From Anammoximicrobium sp964409865 (GTDB lineage: Bacteria; Planctomycetota; Planctomycetia; Pirellulales; Pirellulaceae), in the NCBI GenBank assembly GCA_964409865.1, contig CAYPGE010000198.1, positions 1 to 15,824 of the forward strand: DNA of 15,824 nucleotides, given 5' to 3'. Each line of letters opens with the position of its first letter. The first letter of the stretch is position 1. The position numbers and the translations under genes were made by a program. This document shows, in pieces, positions 1 through 9,174 of this stretch. The notes beneath the pieces were generated by a model that made no database searches, was not told where the DNA came from, and saw only the letters and a program-made list of their open reading frames with translations.

Positions 1-151
1 AGTATGTCGGATTCCCGCCTCCGCGCGGAGAGCAATCTTGGACAGACTCCTAGGATAATTTCGCGGGTTGTGCGAGGTTACCCTGACGCATGCCGAGCCC
101 AAATGGTAAACTACCACGCTTCCAAGATTTCTGCGATGCGAGGTGGCCACG

Positions 152-2158
152 ATGGCTCGATACGAGTGCTCTGTCTGCGGCTACGTCTACGACGAAGACC
201 AAGAGGGCGTTCCTTGGGATTCCCTTCCCGGAGATTGGGTTTGTCCGGTCTGCGGCGCTGGCAAAGAGGACTTCACGGCGGGCGCCGCCGAATCCAGAGC
301 CGAAAGCCCCGCGGTACCTGAAACCCGTTCTCGTCCTGCCGCTGAGGGTGCGCCGCCCGCCAAGAGCACCTCCGTCGAGCCCACGCTGGAGTTGATCCAT
401 CTCTTGGCACGGGAGGGTCTCGACAAGATCGGGCAGCATGGCCCGATGGGCGCGATGGGCGTGCCGCGACCGACGCTGCCCCAATGGGACGATATTCAAA
501 TCCTGCCGGCTCAGCTGGCACGAAAGCCGCTGGCCGAAGATGTGGCGGTGGGAACGGAACTGGTGGTCGGCCCCAACGCCCGCAAGCCCTTGCGGCTGGA
601 AATCCCGATCTTCGTATCGGACATGAGCTTTGGAGCGTTGTCGGAAGAGGCCAAGACGGCCCTGGCCAAAGGGGCTGAACTGGCGGGAACCGGAATCGCC
701 TCGGGTGAAGGCGGCATGCTGCCGGAAGAAAACGCCGCCAACTCCCGGTACTTCTTCGAGCTGGGATCGGCCAAGTTCGGCTACAGCGAAGATCTGCTCC
801 CACGCATCCAGGCGTTTCACTTCAAGGCCGGGCAGGCGGCTAAGACCGGGACGGGCGGCCATCTGCCGGGCGACAAGGTCAAGGGCAAGATCGCCGCGAT
901 CCGCCGGCTGCCGGAAGGCCGGCCCGCCGTCTCGCCGCCTTCGTTTGCCGATCTGAGCACCCCGGACGACTTTCGCAAGTTCGCCGATCGTGTGCGGGAA
1001 GTGACGGGTGGCATTCCGGTCGGGATGAAGATGTCGGCCCAGCACATCGAAGCGGACATCGACTTTGCGTTGCAGGTCGGCGTGGACTACATCATCCTCG
1101 ACGGGCGCGGCGGCGGCACGGGCGCAGCGCCGCTGATCTTTCGGGACCATATCTCCGTGCCGACGATTCCGGCGCTGGCACGGGCTCGCCGCCACCTGAA
1201 CCGCCAAGGGCGTTCCGGCATCACGCTGATCATCACCGGCGGGCTGCGCACCCCCGCGGACTTCATCAAAGCCTTGTGCCTGGGAGCCGACGGGATCGCC
1301 CTCGCCAACGCTGCGATCCAGGCGATGGGGTGCGTCGCCGCGCGCATCTGCAACACGAACAACTGCCCCGCGGGGATCGCCACTCAAAAGGAAGAACTGC
1401 GGGCCCGGCTCGACATCGGCGAAGCCTCCGCACGGCTGGCCCGCTTCCTGGCCGCCTCCGTGGAACTGATAAAGGTCATGGCCCGTGCCTGCGGACACAC
1501 GCATCTGAACCAGTTCAACGTCAACGACCTTGCGACCTGGAAGCGGGAAATGGCCGAACTGACGGGCATCCCGTATGCCGGGGTCGGCTGGTCGCCGACA
1601 CAACCAGCGGCAACTTCACCAACCATCCACCCATCCCAACCACAGGAGAAAAGACTCATGGCAACTTCAGACAACCTGCAAGCCGCGTTCGCCGGCGAAA
1701 GCCAAGCCAACCGCAAGTACCTCGCCTTTGCGGCCAAGGCCGATGCCGAGGGACGCCCTCAAATCGCCAGGCTCTTCCGTGCGGTTGCGGCCGCCGAAAC
1801 CGTCCATGCCCACGCCCATCTGCGTGTCATGGGCGGCGTCGGAGACACGAAGCAGAACCTCCAAGCCGCGATCGAGGGCGAAGCCTACGAATTCCAGGAA
1901 ATGTACCCCGGATTCCTCAAGGAAGCAGAGGCCGAAGGGAACAAGGCGGCACTGATCTCGTTCCGCAACGCCAACGCCGTCGAGAAGACGCACCATGACC
2001 TGTACAGCCAGGCGCTGGAAGCCTTCGAGGCAGGCCAGGACCTGGCGCCCGCCGCCATCTACGTCTGCGATGTCTGCGGCCATACGCACGTGGGCGGTGC
2101 TCCCGACAAGTGCCCGGTGTGCGGGGCGCCGAAGACGAAGTTCAAGGAGGTGACGTGA
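152..2158 (+). CDS. Rubredoxin / glutamate-synthase-like FMN domain / rubrerythrin fusion
   Basis: Three redox modules share one reading frame of 668 residues. Residues 1-41 form a short rubredoxin (Cys6, Cys9, Cys31, Cys34) with a shorter middle loop than the usual C6/C9/C39/C42 form. About residues 75-490 match the FMN-binding synthase domain of glutamate synthase; Cys394, Cys400 and Cys405 give the C-x5-C-x4-C spacing of the 3Fe-4S site, and no glutaminase domain is present. Residues 503-668 are a full rubrerythrin with diiron helices (ESQANRKY, ETVHAHAH, EKTHHDLY) and a C-terminal rubredoxin-like knuckle (Cys639, 642, 654, 657). Rubrerythrins reduce peroxide; the substrate of the middle domain without glutaminase is unknown. 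I chose ATG 152 because GAGGTG at 140-145 lies six bases upstream; an in-frame GTG at 143 overlaps that site. The linker at about 480-502 reads like intergenic DNA, so a recent fusion or a lost stop codon is possible. Confidence 0.9.
   Translation: MARYECSVCGYVYDEDQEGVPWDSLPGDWVCPVCGAGKEDFTAGAAESRAESPAVPETRSRPAAEGAPPAKSTSVEPTLELIHLLAREGLDKIGQHGPMGAMGVPRPTLPQWDDIQILPAQLARKPLAEDVAVGTELVVGPNARKPLRLEIPIFVSDMSFGALSEEAKTALAKGAELAGTGIASGEGGMLPEENAANSRYFFELGSAKFGYSEDLLPRIQAFHFKAGQAAKTGTGGHLPGDKVKGKIAAIRRLPEGRPAVSPPSFADLSTPDDFRKFADRVREVTGGIPVGMKMSAQHIEADIDFALQVGVDYIILDGRGGGTGAAPLIFRDHISVPTIPALARARRHLNRQGRSGITLIITGGLRTPADFIKALCLGADGIALANAAIQAMGCVAARICNTNNCPAGIATQKEELRARLDIGEASARLARFLAASVELIKVMARACGHTHLNQFNVNDLATWKREMAELTGIPYAGVGWSPTQPAATSPTIHPSQPQEKRLMATSDNLQAAFAGESQANRKYLAFAAKADAEGRPQIARLFRAVAAAETVHAHAHLRVMGGVGDTKQNLQAAIEGEAYEFQEMYPGFLKEAEAEGNKAALISFRNANAVEKTHHDLYSQALEAFEAGQDLAPAAIYVCDVCGHTHVGGAPDKCPVCGAPKTKFKEVT
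1644..1660 (+). promoter_or_regulatory. Internal ribosome binding site and start codon for rubrerythrin
   Basis: AGGAGA at 1644-1649 is followed after eight bases by ATG at 1658-1660, in frame with the long fusion gene. Translation from here would give a standalone rubrerythrin of 166 residues, the normal family length, starting MATSDNLQ. A strong Shine-Dalgarno sequence at exactly the domain boundary suggests that rubrerythrin was, or still is, translated independently. Confidence 0.6.
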
Positions 2159-2199
2159 GCGGCACGTCACGCATCCTCTTTCCCAGTCTTCCAACGAAG

Positions 2200-2215
2200 C
2201 GGCCATTCATGGCCG
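2200..2215. repeat. Small hairpin between the redox fusion gene and the deoxyribosyltransferase-like gene
   Basis: A six-base inverted repeat (CGGCCA at 2200-2205, TGGCCG at 2210-2215) with a four-base loop lies 41 bases after the upstream stop. No clear T-run follows, so it is at best a weak terminator. Confidence 0.3.
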
Positions 2216-2254
2216 ATTCAGTTTCGGAAACCCTAGGGCGAGCATGAGGCATCC

Positions 2255-3791
<1,537 letters not shown>

Positions 3792-3824
3792 TGTGATGCC
3801 ACGGTGACGGACGGCCAAGATTCT

Positions 3825-3926
3825 GGTTACGGGGCTCTGCCCCGTAACCAACTGACGCCAGGCTCTGCCTCGCTTCCGGCCGGCAGAGCCGGCAAGACAG
3901 TGCGTTCCCAGGCAGAGCCTGGGAAC
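3825..3926. repeat. Cluster of four REP-like hairpins sharing a TCT/AGA loop
   Basis: Four inverted repeats lie between the convergent genes rlmN and pilT. They are 3825-3835/3839-3849 (11-bp arms, GGTTACGGGGC), 3860-3863/3867-3870 (4 bp, AGGC), 3879-3884/3888-3893 (6 bp, GCCGGC) and 3904-3913/3917-3926 (10 bp, GTTCCCAGGC). Each has a three-base loop, TCT in the first two and AGA in the last two. The first two units therefore point one way and the last two the other. They may also act as bidirectional terminators, although no T-run follows. Such hairpins are typical of dispersed extragenic palindromes. Confidence 0.85.
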
Positions 3927-3957
3927 GAGGGCGAAAGGGCTCCCAGTTTCCGTGCCG

Positions 3958-5049
3958 TCAGTACAGCCGGTCGGTGGAGCTGGCAAAGTGTTCGGCCGTT
4001 TCGCGGCTGATGCGGCCGTCCTGCAGCAGGCGGCGGATCGACTCGTCCAACGTGAGCATGCCCTCGGCGCGGCCCGTCAGGATATTGTTGTCGATCGACT
4101 CGATCTTGCCGAACCGGATGGCGCTGGCGATGGGGCCGTTGTTGAACATGATCTCCAGGGCCAACACGCGTTTGTCGCCTTGGCAGATGCTGGGCAGCAG
4201 ATGTTGCGAGATCACCGCCCGCAGGCTGAACGAGAGCTGCGAGCGGATTTCGCGCTGGACGTCCTGCGGAAACAGATCGGCGTACCGCGAGATTGCACCT
4301 TTCGCGTCGCGGGTGTGCAAGGTGGAGAACACCAGGTGTCCCGTCTCCGCCGCGCTCAGGGCCACTTGCGCGGTGTCCCGATCGCGGATCTCGCCCGCCA
4401 GAATCACGTCGGGGTCCTGTCGCAGAGCGTACTTCAGGCCGTCGGCAAACGTGTGGACGTCCAATCCGACCTCGCGCTGCGTGACGATCGAATGGGGCGT
4501 CTTGGCAAACACGTACTCGACCGGCTCCTCGACCGTCAGGATGCGGTAGCCGCCTTCCTGGTTCAGCAGGTTGACGAGCATGGCCAGCGAGGTCGTCTTG
4601 CCGGAACCCGCCACGCCGCAGAAGAGCACCAGCCCGTTGCGGAAATGCGCCAGCCGCTGGGCCAGACTCTCCGGGAACCCGGCCCAGCGGAAGTCGGGGA
4701 TCTGGGCGGGAATCACGCGGAAGCAGGCTCCCAGATGCTGGCCCGCAAGGAAGTAATTGGCTCGGAATCGCCGCTTCTGGCCATCCGCTGTCAGTTCAAG
4801 TGCAAAGTCGACGTTCTTCTCAGCCTGAAACCGGCGCATCGAGTGTTCGGGACAGAGAGGCACCAGCAATCCGGCAACCGTGTCGCGGTCCAGCGGCGGC
4901 CCGTCCAGTTCCTGCAATTCGCCGTGCAGACGGAGCACCGGTGGATGGTCCGGGACAACGTGCAAGTCCGATGCCCCGGCCTCGGCGGCGTGTGCCAGCC
5001 AGCGGTGCAATGCATCCGGACAATGGGGAGCGACTGGGGGAGTGTTCAT
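3958..5049 (-). CDS. pilT: Type IV pilus retraction ATPase PilT family
   Basis: A hexameric cytoplasmic ATPase that depolymerises type IV pili, giving twitching motility or DNA uptake. The protein has 363 residues, the normal length. An N-terminal PAS-like domain (ASDLHVVPDHPPVLRLHGEL) is followed by Walker A GVAGSGKT at about 145-152, the Asp box ILTVEEPVEY, Walker B DPDVILAGEIRD at about 212-223 and the His box HLVFSTLHT at about 238-246. The C-terminal motif known as AIRNLIRE in classical PilT is degenerate here (ASAIRFGKIES). No other pilus gene is in the window. I see no convincing ribosome binding site, and a 32-bp hairpin arm begins 13 bases upstream of the start. Confidence 0.93.
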   Translation of the reverse strand: MNTPPVAPHCPDALHRWLAHAAEAGASDLHVVPDHPPVLRLHGELQELDGPPLDRDTVAGLLVPLCPEHSMRRFQAEKNVDFALELTADGQKRRFRANYFLAGQHLGACFRVIPAQIPDFRWAGFPESLAQRLAHFRNGLVLFCGVAGSGKTTSLAMLVNLLNQEGGYRILTVEEPVEYVFAKTPHSIVTQREVGLDVHTFADGLKYALRQDPDVILAGEIRDRDTAQVALSAAETGHLVFSTLHTRDAKGAISRYADLFPQDVQREIRSQLSFSLRAVISQHLLPSICQGDKRVLALEIMFNNGPIASAIRFGKIESIDNNILTGRAEGMLTLDESIRRLLQDGRISRETAEHFASSTDRLY

Positions 5050-5062
5050 GGGAACTCAGAAA

Positions 5063-5157
5063 GTAGGCCGGAACAAGTCCGCGCAGTTCCGGCAAGGATT
5101 CCCGCGGTTCCCCGCCCGTTGGCCGTGCCGGAACTGCGCGGACTTGTTCCGGCCTAC
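5063..5157. repeat. REPIN-like element: perfect 32-bp inverted repeat with 31-base spacer
   Basis: The arm at 5063-5094 is exactly complementary to the arm at 5126-5157. Each arm is itself a hairpin: GCCGGAAC at 5067-5074 and GTTCCGGC at 5086-5093 enclose an 11-base loop. The element is therefore two inverted copies of one REP-like palindrome, the architecture described for REPINs in other bacteria. It lies in the spacer upstream of pilT, 13 bases from the start codon, and downstream of the oxidoreductase gene. Confidence 0.9.
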
Positions 5158-5204
5158 CGATTGCCGTCGTGAATCACGGAAGTCACGGACCGAAGATGAC
5201 TTAG

Positions 5205-5269
5205 AACCGCCAACAAAACCGAAATCGGAGACCTTCGGTCGGCGGTTTCGGCGGGGTCAGAGACCCGCG
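5205..5269. repeat. Dispersed palindromic repeat, copy 1
   Basis: Nested inverted repeats are AACCGCC at 5205-5211 with GGCGGTT at 5241-5247, ACCGAA at 5218-5223 with TTCGGT at 5234-5239, and GCGGGGTC at 5251-5258 with GACCCGC at 5262-5268 (one bulged G, AGA loop). The core at 5229-5269 recurs on the opposite strand at 15773-15814 with 38 of 42 aligned columns identical by hand count. It sits just past the end of the oxidoreductase gene. Confidence 0.8.
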
Positions 5270-5299
5270 CCGAACGGTTGTCACGGACCGATGATGGCG

Positions 5300-6610
5300 C
5301 TAGTACGGCTTGTACTGTCCGGGGATAGGGAACGGGTAGAACCCGTCGGGTCCCGGCAGATGGCGCGGCGGGGCGTCCCAGGCGAGCCGTTCGGGGCTCT
5401 CCTGGGGACCCTTGGCGACCGCCTCGTCCCACTTGACCACCAAACCGGAGTGCGTGGCCATGCGGCCCAGCACGGCCGTCATGCTGCTTACCGCGCCGTG
5501 CCAGCCCTCGTTCAGTTTGCCGTCGCTCTGGATGGCTTTGATCAAGTCCACGTGCTCCTGGACGTACGGGTTGCCGCTTTCCAGTTCCGGCCCCCCGCCG
5601 ACGGACACGCCACGGTTGCCTTTGCTCCCGTGAACGTGCTCGCTGACCGCGTCCCACGTGCCCGGCTGGTGACGGCTTTGGCTGTACACCTTGGTGCCGT
5701 CGGCATAGGTGAACTCGACGAAGTGATGGTCGAAGATGTCGCCGTAGTTGCCGCGGTTCCCGCGGCCGCCCATGCCGTTGGCCTCGACCGGGTGGGCCTT
5801 CTGCGGGTCGCCGTCCCTGCACATGACCCAGTTGGCGATGTCGATATTGTGGACGTGTTGCTCGACGATATTGTCGCCGTACAACCACAGGAAGCAGCCC
5901 CAGTTGCGGATCTGGAATTCCATCTCCTTGGGATCGTTCTGTGGGCGAGGGCCCAGATCGCGGGCGCCGCCGCCCGAACCGTTCCAGTAGACGCGGAGGA
6001 ACTGGATGTCGCCGAGCTTGCCGTCGTGGATCTCCCGGACGCCCTGGATGTAACCGGCCTGGTGGTGCCGCTGCAAGCCGACGACAACTTTCAAGCCTTT
6101 TTCATCAGCCATCTTATTGGCCTCGACCAACTGGCGGAAGCCGGGCGCGTCGGTACAGCAGGGCTTCTCCATGAACACGTGCTTGCCGGCCTTGACCGCC
6201 GCGGCGTACTGCAGCGGGCGGAAGCCGGGCGGCGTGCCCATGACGACCATGTCGACGCCGGAGTCGATGGCCTTCTGGAAGGCGTCCAAGCCGACGAACA
6301 CGCGTTCGTCCGGCACGTCGACCTGGGCCGCCCATTCGCGTCGGAGGTGATTGAGCGAATTGCGCGCGCGGTCCTCGAAAGCGTCGGCCACGGCGATCAG
6401 TTTCATGCCTTGGCCGAGAATCTTGGCCGCGTTCAAGCAGTCGTTGGCCGCGCCGGTGCCGCGTCCGCCGCAGCCGATCAAGGCGATTTTCAGCAGATCG
6501 CTGCCGGCGGCATGCGCGGTGCGAGCGATGCCGCGGTGAAGGGCCGCGACGGCGCCGGCGGCGGCTGAATGCTTCAGGAAATCACGCCTGGACGATGGAA
6601 TCTGATTCAT
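5300..6610 (-). CDS. Tat-exported Gfo/Idh/MocA family oxidoreductase
   Basis: An NAD(P)-dependent dehydrogenase of the Gfo/Idh/MocA superfamily, many of which act on sugars, inositol or uronic acids; the substrate is not readable. A twin-arginine signal occupies about residues 1-36 (SSRRDFLKHSAAAGAVAAL, then an AHAAG cleavage region). The Rossmann glycine motif IGCGGRG is at about 45-51 and the family's EKP motif is at 148-150 (HVFMEKP). The protein has 436 residues, normal for secreted planctomycete members. I chose ATG 6610 rather than the longer frame from 6676 because it directly precedes the Tat signal and has GAGGAG seven bases upstream (6618-6623 on the complement). The gene follows the metallo-hydrolase on the same strand after about 120 bases. 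Confidence 0.93.
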   Translation of the reverse strand: MNQIPSSRRDFLKHSAAAGAVAALHRGIARTAHAAGSDLLKIALIGCGGRGTGAANDCLNAAKILGQGMKLIAVADAFEDRARNSLNHLRREWAAQVDVPDERVFVGLDAFQKAIDSGVDMVVMGTPPGFRPLQYAAAVKAGKHVFMEKPCCTDAPGFRQLVEANKMADEKGLKVVVGLQRHHQAGYIQGVREIHDGKLGDIQFLRVYWNGSGGGARDLGPRPQNDPKEMEFQIRNWGCFLWLYGDNIVEQHVHNIDIANWVMCRDGDPQKAHPVEANGMGGRGNRGNYGDIFDHHFVEFTYADGTKVYSQSRHQPGTWDAVSEHVHGSKGNRGVSVGGGPELESGNPYVQEHVDLIKAIQSDGKLNEGWHGAVSSMTAVLGRMATHSGLVVKWDEAVAKGPQESPERLAWDAPPRHLPGPDGFYPFPIPGQYKPY

Positions 6611-6733
6611 CTGTGTGCTCCTCGGTGGGACTCTGGGATGAAGGGAAAACAAGGCCGGCGCCGGAGGCCGGTCCAATCTGCGGTTAGTCTAGGCTTCCGC
6701 GAGCCCCGCTGCAATCAAGCGGCGTCTGGATCG

Positions 6734-7390
6734 TCATCCCCCTCGGACGAACGGGTTGTACCGTTTTTCCTCGCCGATCGTCGTGGTGTCGCCGTGGCCC
6801 GGCAGGACCAGGGTGTCGTCCGGAAGCGTGTACAACCGCTGGCGAATCGACTGGACCAACTGCTGCGGATCGCTGTCGGGAAAATCCGCACGGCCGACGC
6901 TGCCTTGGAACAGCATGTCCCCGCCGAACAGCAGCCAGGGGGAGTCGCCTTTCCACAAGTAGACCACGTGCCCGCCGGAATGGCCCGGTGTTTCCAAGAC
7001 CTCCAGCGCCATCCCGGCGGCTTCGACGGTGTCGCCGTGCTGAACCTGGCGATCGGCGGCGGGACTGGTCAGAGCCATGCCGAAGCTGCCCGACAGGTTT
7101 TCCATCGGGTCGGTGAGCTTGGACGCCTCCCGTCTGCCGATGATCAGGGGGCAGTCCGGATAACGCTTCTTCAGCGCGGCGTTGCCGGCGATGTGGTCGG
7201 CGTGACCGTGGGTGTTCAGGATCGCGGCCAACGCCAGTCCGCACTGCTCGATCCGGTCGATGATCGCATCGCCGTCAAAGCCGGGATCAAACACCACGCA
7301 ATCGGTCCGCCCGTCCAGGTGAGCGAGATAGGCGTTTTCCATGAAAAGTTGCGACACCACCACGTCCAAGATCAGTTTCGAGTTGGGCAC
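6734..7390 (-). CDS. Glyoxalase II-like MBL-fold metallo-hydrolase
   Basis: A metallo-beta-lactamase-fold hydrolase of 218 residues, about the size of single-domain glyoxalase-II-like proteins. The metal motif THGHADH at residues 60-66 supplies His61, His63, Asp65 and His66; later ligands are in ETPGHSGGH, FGGDMLFQGSVGRAD and LPGHGDTT. Homologues hydrolyse thioesters such as S-lactoylglutathione, or related substrates, but this subgroup is functionally mixed. I favour a GTG start at 7390, with GGGGAGAGG just upstream (complement of about 7396-7404), over the ATG at 7441, which would add a basic, unfamily-like extension. It is divergent from the DUF1571 gene and upstream of the oxidoreductase on the same strand. 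Confidence 0.88.
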   Translation of the reverse strand: MPNSKLILDVVVSQLFMENAYLAHLDGRTDCVVFDPGFDGDAIIDRIEQCGLALAAILNTHGHADHIAGNAALKKRYPDCPLIIGRREASKLTDPMENLSGSFGMALTSPAADRQVQHGDTVEAAGMALEVLETPGHSGGHVVYLWKGDSPWLLFGGDMLFQGSVGRADFPDSDPQQLVQSIRQRLYTLPDDTLVLPGHGDTTTIGEEKRYNPFVRGG

Positions 7391-7641
7391 GAAATCCTCT
7401 CCCCTAAATCGCGCCGCGCCGGTAAAATGACGCGGTCGCACCAGTTAACCACCTGCGCAAGCTGACCGCTTAGGCAAAAGCTGGCACCAGCTTGCCGACC
7501 GCTAATTATTTGCGACTTGAGAGGGCGATACAATCAGTCGTAGTGCTTGCGGGCGCAGGTTTCAGGGAGGAACCAGACGTCTCCCGGTTGCCAGATGGGA
7601 CAGCGGGACGGCGTCTGCTCCGGGTTAAGGAGAACAGATAG
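7391..7641. other. Divergent intergenic region with hairpin and candidate -10 element
   Basis: This 251-base spacer separates the metallo-hydrolase gene (-) from the DUF1571 gene (+). It contains a 7-bp perfect inverted repeat, AAGCTGG at 7478-7484 and CCAGCTT at 7487-7493, extended by GGC/GCC after a 2-base bulge. TACAAT at 7529-7534 is a plausible -10 element for the + strand gene, but no good -35 lies 17 bases upstream. AAGGAG at 7627-7632 is the ribosome binding site of the DUF1571 gene, nine bases before its ATG. Confidence 0.45.
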
Positions 7642-8532
7642 ATGACGAAGGAAACAAAACGGGGCTCGATCCTTTCTCACGCCCTGGTGGCGGCGATGGC
7701 TGCCTTGCTAGCGGCGGTGTGTGTGGCGGCCGAGCCGCAACGGGACCGCGCGAACCTGAGCGAACCGGTGTTGCGGGTGGCCAGCAAGACTCCGGCCCCC
7801 AAACACCCGCTCGACCCCGCCTTGGACTTGGCCCGCACCGGCCTAAAAAGGATCCAGGCCACCGTCGATGACTACAGTTGCACCCTGGTCAAACGGGAGC
7901 AGATCGACGGCAAGTTGCTGGATTATGAGTACATGTTCGTCAAGGTGCGCAACCGCAAGGTCGTGGACGGCAAGATCGTGACGCCGTTCAGCGTGTACAT
8001 GTACTTCCTCAAACCGACGGACATGAAGGGGCGAGAAGTCCTGTACGTGGAAGGCCGCAACGAAGACAAGATGGTTGCCCACGAGGGCGGGACCGCGGGA
8101 AAATTCCTGCCCACCGTCTGGATCAAGCCCAACGGGATCATCGCCATGCGGAATCAACGCTACCCGATTACCGACGTGGGGCTCGAGAACCTGGTCGCGA
8201 AGCTGATCGAGCGGGGCGAAATCGACATCGCCGCCGGCCGGCGAGAACACGAAGTGACGTTCCATGAAGATGCGAAGGTGAACGGCCGGACGTGTACGCT
8301 GCTGCAGATCAAGAATGCTCAGCCCAACGAAAACCTCGACTTCCACCTGGCACAGGTCTTTGTCGACAAGGAATTGAATGTGCCCATCCGCTACGTCGCC
8401 TATGACTTCCCTGCCAAGCCCGGCGACCCGTTGCCGGTGATCGAAGAATACACTTACCTAAACCTGAAACTGAACGTCGGTCTGACCGACAAGGATTTCG
8501 ACCACGCCAACGCGGAATACAAATTCCAGTAG
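7642..8532 (+). CDS. DUF1571 family secreted protein
   Basis: A 296-residue exported protein of the DUF1571 family, of unknown function and known mostly from planctomycetes. A Sec signal peptide spans about residues 1-30 (basic MTKETKRGS, hydrophobic LVAAMAALLAAVC, VAA cleavage site). A cysteine is present but the context AAVC is not a good lipobox. The mature part contains the characteristic segment YSCTLVKREQ and the strand-rich FLKPTDMKGREVLYVEG, which loosely recalls outer-membrane lipoprotein sorting folds; that link is inference only. The start is secured by AAGGAG nine bases upstream. The gene is monocistronic, ends at a terminator hairpin and converges with lptE. Confidence 0.85.
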   Translation: MTKETKRGSILSHALVAAMAALLAAVCVAAEPQRDRANLSEPVLRVASKTPAPKHPLDPALDLARTGLKRIQATVDDYSCTLVKREQIDGKLLDYEYMFVKVRNRKVVDGKIVTPFSVYMYFLKPTDMKGREVLYVEGRNEDKMVAHEGGTAGKFLPTVWIKPNGIIAMRNQRYPITDVGLENLVAKLIERGEIDIAAGRREHEVTFHEDAKVNGRTCTLLQIKNAQPNENLDFHLAQVFVDKELNVPIRYVAYDFPAKPGDPLPVIEEYTYLNLKLNVGLTDKDFDHANAEYKFQ

Positions 8533-8558
8533 GCCCGCCGAGGTTGAACCGCACGCAG

Positions 8559-8597
8559 AAGCCCGGCTTTTTCGGAAGAGCCGGGCTTGTTCTTTGC
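8559..8597 (+). terminator. Intrinsic terminator after the DUF1571 gene
   Basis: A 10-bp perfect stem, AAGCCCGGCT at 8559-8568 and AGCCGGGCTT at 8579-8588, can extend by three inner pairs around a TCGG loop. TTGTTCTTTG follows on the + strand, giving a T-rich tail. The site lies between convergent genes. On the - strand no T-run follows, so it mainly serves the + strand gene. Confidence 0.8.
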
Positions 8598-8618
8598 GCC
8601 AACGCTCCGCCCCGGTCC

Positions 8619-9149
8619 CTACCACCAGATCTCCATCTGCCCCACGATTTCCCGCGCCAAGTGCTCGATGACCATCTGTTGAGCGGTCTGCAGCGACTGG
8701 CCTGCTTCGGGGAAGAATTGCACGTCCTCGGCCACGGTCATGTTCAGCGGACCGAAGGGCATGCTGGAACGTTGCATCAGCATTTCGCCCCGCCGGCTGA
8801 TCCAGCGCACCTCGACGGTCATCTCCGTTTCGAGGTCGCGGACGTCGTCATTCCGGTTCTCGGCGACCGCCCGCTTGGCCTCGGCGACGATCCGGCCGCT
8901 GAGGATGCTGTCGGCGTCCGGCGTGCCGACGACTTTGTAGGGGCTGCGGGATTCGATTTCCTTGATGACGGCCTCCGTGAGCCGCTCGCCCAGATTGCGA
9001 CGCAGGCTGTCCGACTCGAAAACGGGCACATGGACGGTGCGGATGTCTGGGCGAAACAGGGTTGCCTGCCCGACCTGGTAGCTGGCGCAGCCGCCCGACA
9101 GGGCAACGGCGAGAACCAGCATGCTCTGCAGGCATCGAATCCGGCTCAT
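8619..9149 (-). CDS. lptE: LptE family outer-membrane LPS assembly lipoprotein
   Basis: LptE is the lipoprotein plug of the LptD translocon, which inserts lipopolysaccharide into the outer leaflet. The 176-residue product has a lipoprotein signal with lipobox LSGGC (Cys21), followed by the family-like YQVGQATLFRPDIRTVHVPVF, a helix with LTEAVIKEIESR, and a C-terminal half with alternating strands. Family sequence conservation is low, so the call rests on the overall pattern and on its place after a BamD-like gene. I chose ATG 9149 because GGATGG lies just upstream; a GTG at 9170 has no ribosome binding site. The gene starts 25 bases after the BamD-like stop and is the last of the - strand cluster. 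Confidence 0.82.
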   Translation of the reverse strand: MSRIRCLQSMLVLAVALSGGCASYQVGQATLFRPDIRTVHVPVFESDSLRRNLGERLTEAVIKEIESRSPYKVVGTPDADSILSGRIVAEAKRAVAENRNDDVRDLETEMTVEVRWISRRGEMLMQRSSMPFGPLNMTVAEDVQFFPEAGQSLQTAQQMVIEHLAREIVGQMEIWW

Positions 9150-9174
9150 TTTGCCATCCGTTTCTGGCACCGTG

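Noticed and set aside
38..59. Promoter-like TTGGAC and GATAAT boxes upstream of the first gene
   Set aside because: The two boxes are only 10 bases apart, too close for a sigma-70 promoter, and no other pairing gave a good match.
50..1603. A 517-codon open frame antisense to the redox fusion gene
   Set aside because: It is antisense to clearly coding DNA, its translation is rich in Arg, Gly and Gln with no recognisable motif, and long antisense frames are expected in GC-rich genes.
3904..3926. The hairpins after rlmN read as a CRISPR or classical terminator
   Set aside because: The units are not direct repeats with regular spacers, and no T-run follows any stem. They fit dispersed palindromes better.
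3952..5172. A 406-codon + strand frame opposite pilT
   Set aside because: It is a shadow of the pilT reading frame that ends within the palindromic element, with no start signal or motif.
4880..6568. A 562-codon + strand frame opposite pilT and the Gfo/Idh/MocA gene
   Set aside because: It runs across the pilT start, the repeat region and the oxidoreductase gene, so it cannot be conserved, and its product has no recognisable domain.
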